DNA of 64,000 nucleotides, from assembly GCF_003074135.1 (NCBI RefSeq), contig NZ_PPDK01000003.1, positions 420,951 to 484,950 of the forward strand, written 5' to 3'. Shown here piece by piece: positions 62,667-64,000 of the stretch (its first letter is position 1; every line of letters starts with the position of its first letter). This DNA comes from Euzebya tangerina. GTDB taxonomy: Bacteria > Actinomycetota > Nitriliruptoria > Euzebyales > Euzebyaceae. The notes under the pieces were generated by a model that saw only the letters and a program-made list of their open reading frames with translations, made no database searches and was not told the origin of the DNA. A program made the position numbers and the translations under genes.

Positions 62667-63337
62667 CAGGCGTCAGCTCCTTCACGGATCACGGCGCTGT
62701 CCGGCTTCTTCGCGGCGTTCTGGACCAGGACCATCGAGCCGTTGGACCCGGGGACGGCACCGCGGATCAGCAGCAGGTTGCGCTCGGCGTCCACGCCGGC
62801 CAACAGCAGGCTCTGCACGGTGACACGGGCATTGCCGTGTCGACCGGCCATCCGCATGCCGGGGAAGACGCGGGCGGGGGTGGCGCAGGCGCCGATGGCA
62901 CCGGGAGCACGGTGGACCTTGTGCACCCCGTGGCCGGCACCGAGGCCGGAGAAGCCGTGCCGCTTCATGACACCGGTGAAGCCCTTGCCCTTGCTCTTGC
63001 CGGTCACATCGACGTACTCGCCGGTGGAGAACTGCGAGACGGTGACGATGTCGCCGGGCTCGTGCTCCCCCGCAAGCGTGACCTCCATCAGCCGCCGGGT
63101 CGGTTCGACGCCGGCCTTGGCGAAGTGCCCGGCCAGCGGCTTGTTCACCTTCTTGGTGGCGCCGAAGCCCAGCTGGACAGCTGCGTAGCCGTCCCGGTCG
63201 GGTGTGCGAACCTGCACGACGGGGCAGGGACCGGCCTTCACGACGGTGACGGGGACAACGCGTCCGTCGTCGTCGAAGACCTGGGTCATCCCCAACTTCG
63301 TGCCAAGGATCGCCTTGGTGCTGTTTGCGTGACTCAT
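62666..63337 (-). CDS. rplC: 50S ribosomal protein L3
   Basis: A 223-residue protein: [81 protein letters not shown]. No tail. Start ATG at 63337, 29 bases after rpsJ. Confidence 0.97.
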   Translation of the reverse strand: MSHANSTKAILGTKLGMTQVFDDDGRVVPVTVVKAGPCPVVQVRTPDRDGYAAVQLGFGATKKVNKPLAGHFAKAGVEPTRRLMEVTLAGEHEPGDIVTVSQFSTGEYVDVTGKSKGKGFTGVMKRHGFSGLGAGHGVHKVHRAPGAIGACATPARVFPGMRMAGRHGNARVTVQSLLLAGVDAERNLLLIRGAVPGSNGSMVLVQNAAKKPDSAVIREGADA

Positions 63338-63366
63338 TGGAAGTCTCGTCCTTCAGGTGAGATCGC

Positions 63367-63675
63367 TTAGAGCTTGATCTCGATGTCGACACCAGCGGGC
63401 AGGTCCAGCCGCATGAGGCTGTCCACCGTCTTCTGGGTCGGCTCGTGGATGTCGATCAGCCGCTTGTGGGTGCGCATCTCGAAGTGCTCGCGGCTGTCCT
63501 TGTACTTGTGCGGGCTCTTGATGACGCAGATCACGTTCTTCTCGGTCGGCAACGGCACCGGGCCCGTGATGCGGGCACCCGTGCGCTCGACCGTGTCGAC
63601 GATCTTGCGCGCCGACCGGTCGATGACCTCGTGGTCATACGCCTTGAGGCGAATCCTGATCTTCTGTTCAGCCAT
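63367..63675 (-). CDS. rpsJ: 30S ribosomal protein S10
   Basis: A 102-residue protein: [42 protein letters not shown] and [38 protein letters not shown]. Heads the S10 operon, with the structured leader at 63730-63835 upstream. It also forms the NusB-S10 antitermination complex in the family. Confidence 0.98.
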   Translation of the reverse strand: MAEQKIRIRLKAYDHEVIDRSARKIVDTVERTGARITGPVPLPTEKNVICVIKSPHKYKDSREHFEMRTHKRLIDIHEPTQKTVDSLMRLDLPAGVDIEIKL

Positions 63676-63729
63676 TTCCTACTTCTCTCTTCAAGCCCGG
63701 TTCGGTCTTCGTGTGCGGTCTAGCGAAGA

Positions 63730-63835
63730 GGTTGTCGTGGCGGAGGGAGGGGGCGGTGGTGCTCAAGGCGCGGAAGCTCAAAAGCCCTTGCTGGAGCGCC
63801 GAGTGCCACCGACCCCGACCGGAGCCACGACAACC
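63730..63835 (-). promoter_or_regulatory. Long hairpin in the S10 leader
   Basis: GGTTGTCGTGGC at 63730-63741 pairs with GCCACGACAACC at 63824-63835, a perfect 12-bp outer stem. A 13-base pair of flanks (7 of 13 matching) and an inner stem (GGTGG-CTC-GGCGC against the facing sequence) continue it to a 24-base loop. It fills most of the tuf-rpsJ gap with no T-run, so it looks like a leader or processing structure rather than a plain terminator. Confidence 0.65.
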
Positions 63836-63843
63836 GAAACCAA

Positions 63844-64000
63844 CTACTCGAGGATCTTGGTGACCCGGCCGGCCCCAACGGTGCGGCCACCCTCACGGAT
63901 GGCAAACCGCTGACCCTCATCCAACGCGATGGGCTGGATCAACTCCACCGTCATCTCGGTGTTATCACCCGGCATCACCATCTCAGTGCCACCCGGCAAC
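63844..64000 (-). CDS. tuf: Elongation factor Tu (3' end only)
   Basis: The last 51 codons of EF-Tu, domain 3: [27 protein letters not shown], then [21 protein letters not shown] and a TAG stop. The rest lies beyond the right edge. Being immediately upstream of rpsJ places the str operon end next to the S10 operon. Confidence 0.95.
   Translation of the reverse strand, partial: LPGGTEMVMPGDNTEMTVELIQPIALDEGQRFAIREGGRTVGAGRVTKILE

Overview
The window is a 64 kb piece of a high-GC bacterial chromosome and is almost fully coding. It reads as an F420-producing actinobacterium. The grounds are a BldD-type regulator with the cyclic-di-GMP signature, groESL under two CIRCE operators, the fused FbiC, the FbiA-FbiB pair, a zinc-free ribosomal protein S4, an actinobacterial alr/nnr/acpS/glmS cluster and CWB2 cell-wall-binding repeats. 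A deep-branching class such as Nitriliruptoria (Euzebya-like) is possible, but that is an impression from gene content and was not tested.

Layout. 0-2 kb: groEL (cut by the left edge) and groES on the minus strand, with bldD divergent. 2-5.7 kb: minus-strand tsaE-tsaB-rimI-tsaD-GNAT operon for the tRNA t6A modification. 5.8-11 kb: plus-strand crotonase, methyltransferase, sigma factor/LysM membrane protein pair and a CPA2 antiporter. 11-20 kb: minus-strand ABC-F protein, small membrane protein, P1 peptidase homologue, second crotonase, alr, nnr, acpS and glmS. 20-23 kb: DUF3105 protein and the F420 genes fbiB and fbiA. 23-27.4 kb: a PadR/HAAS pair, a ribbon-helix-helix/SPFH pair, a glucose-dehydrogenase-like lipoprotein and a membrane thioredoxin-like protein. 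27.5-32.2 kb: a GATase-like protein, an F420 dehydrogenase beta-like protein and fbiC. 32.2-34.4 kb: an ABC permease and an ATPase fused to a cyclic-nucleotide-binding-like domain. 34.4-36.7 kb: glmM, rpsI, rplM. 37-38 kb: tautomerase and HxlR regulator. 38-42.5 kb: truA, rplQ, rpoA, rpsD, rpsK, rpsM. 42.7-50.6 kb: an insert with a two-component system, an ABC-2 exporter and a secreted GH9 cellulase-like enzyme. 50.6-64 kb: map, adk, secY and the spc/S10 ribosomal genes back to the 3' end of tuf.

The ribosomal locus runs right to left from tuf to truA but is unusual. About 8 kb of unrelated genes separates map from rpsM. infA, rpmJ and rpsN are not in their usual places. Several ribosomal proteins (L17, L30, S3, L22, L4, S5) carry long acidic or Ala/Pro-rich tails. 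A 106-nt inverted-repeat structure fills most of the tuf-rpsJ gap.

The most original non-gene signal is a dispersed 50-bp element. Two GATC-containing 8-mers lie exactly 38 bp apart (start to start) and the right one usually extends to a 12-bp palindrome. Five copies were found by eye, plus one half copy: two in intergenic DNA upstream of truA, one between alr and a crotonase gene, one in frame inside a methyltransferase and one in frame in the CofG-CofH linker of FbiC. All five keep the 38-bp spacing while part of the interior varies.

Several genes have recognisable operators: CIRCE at groESL, palindromes at PadR and at the tautomerase/HxlR pair, a palindrome at SPFH, and a CebR/CelR-like palindrome at the GH9 gene.
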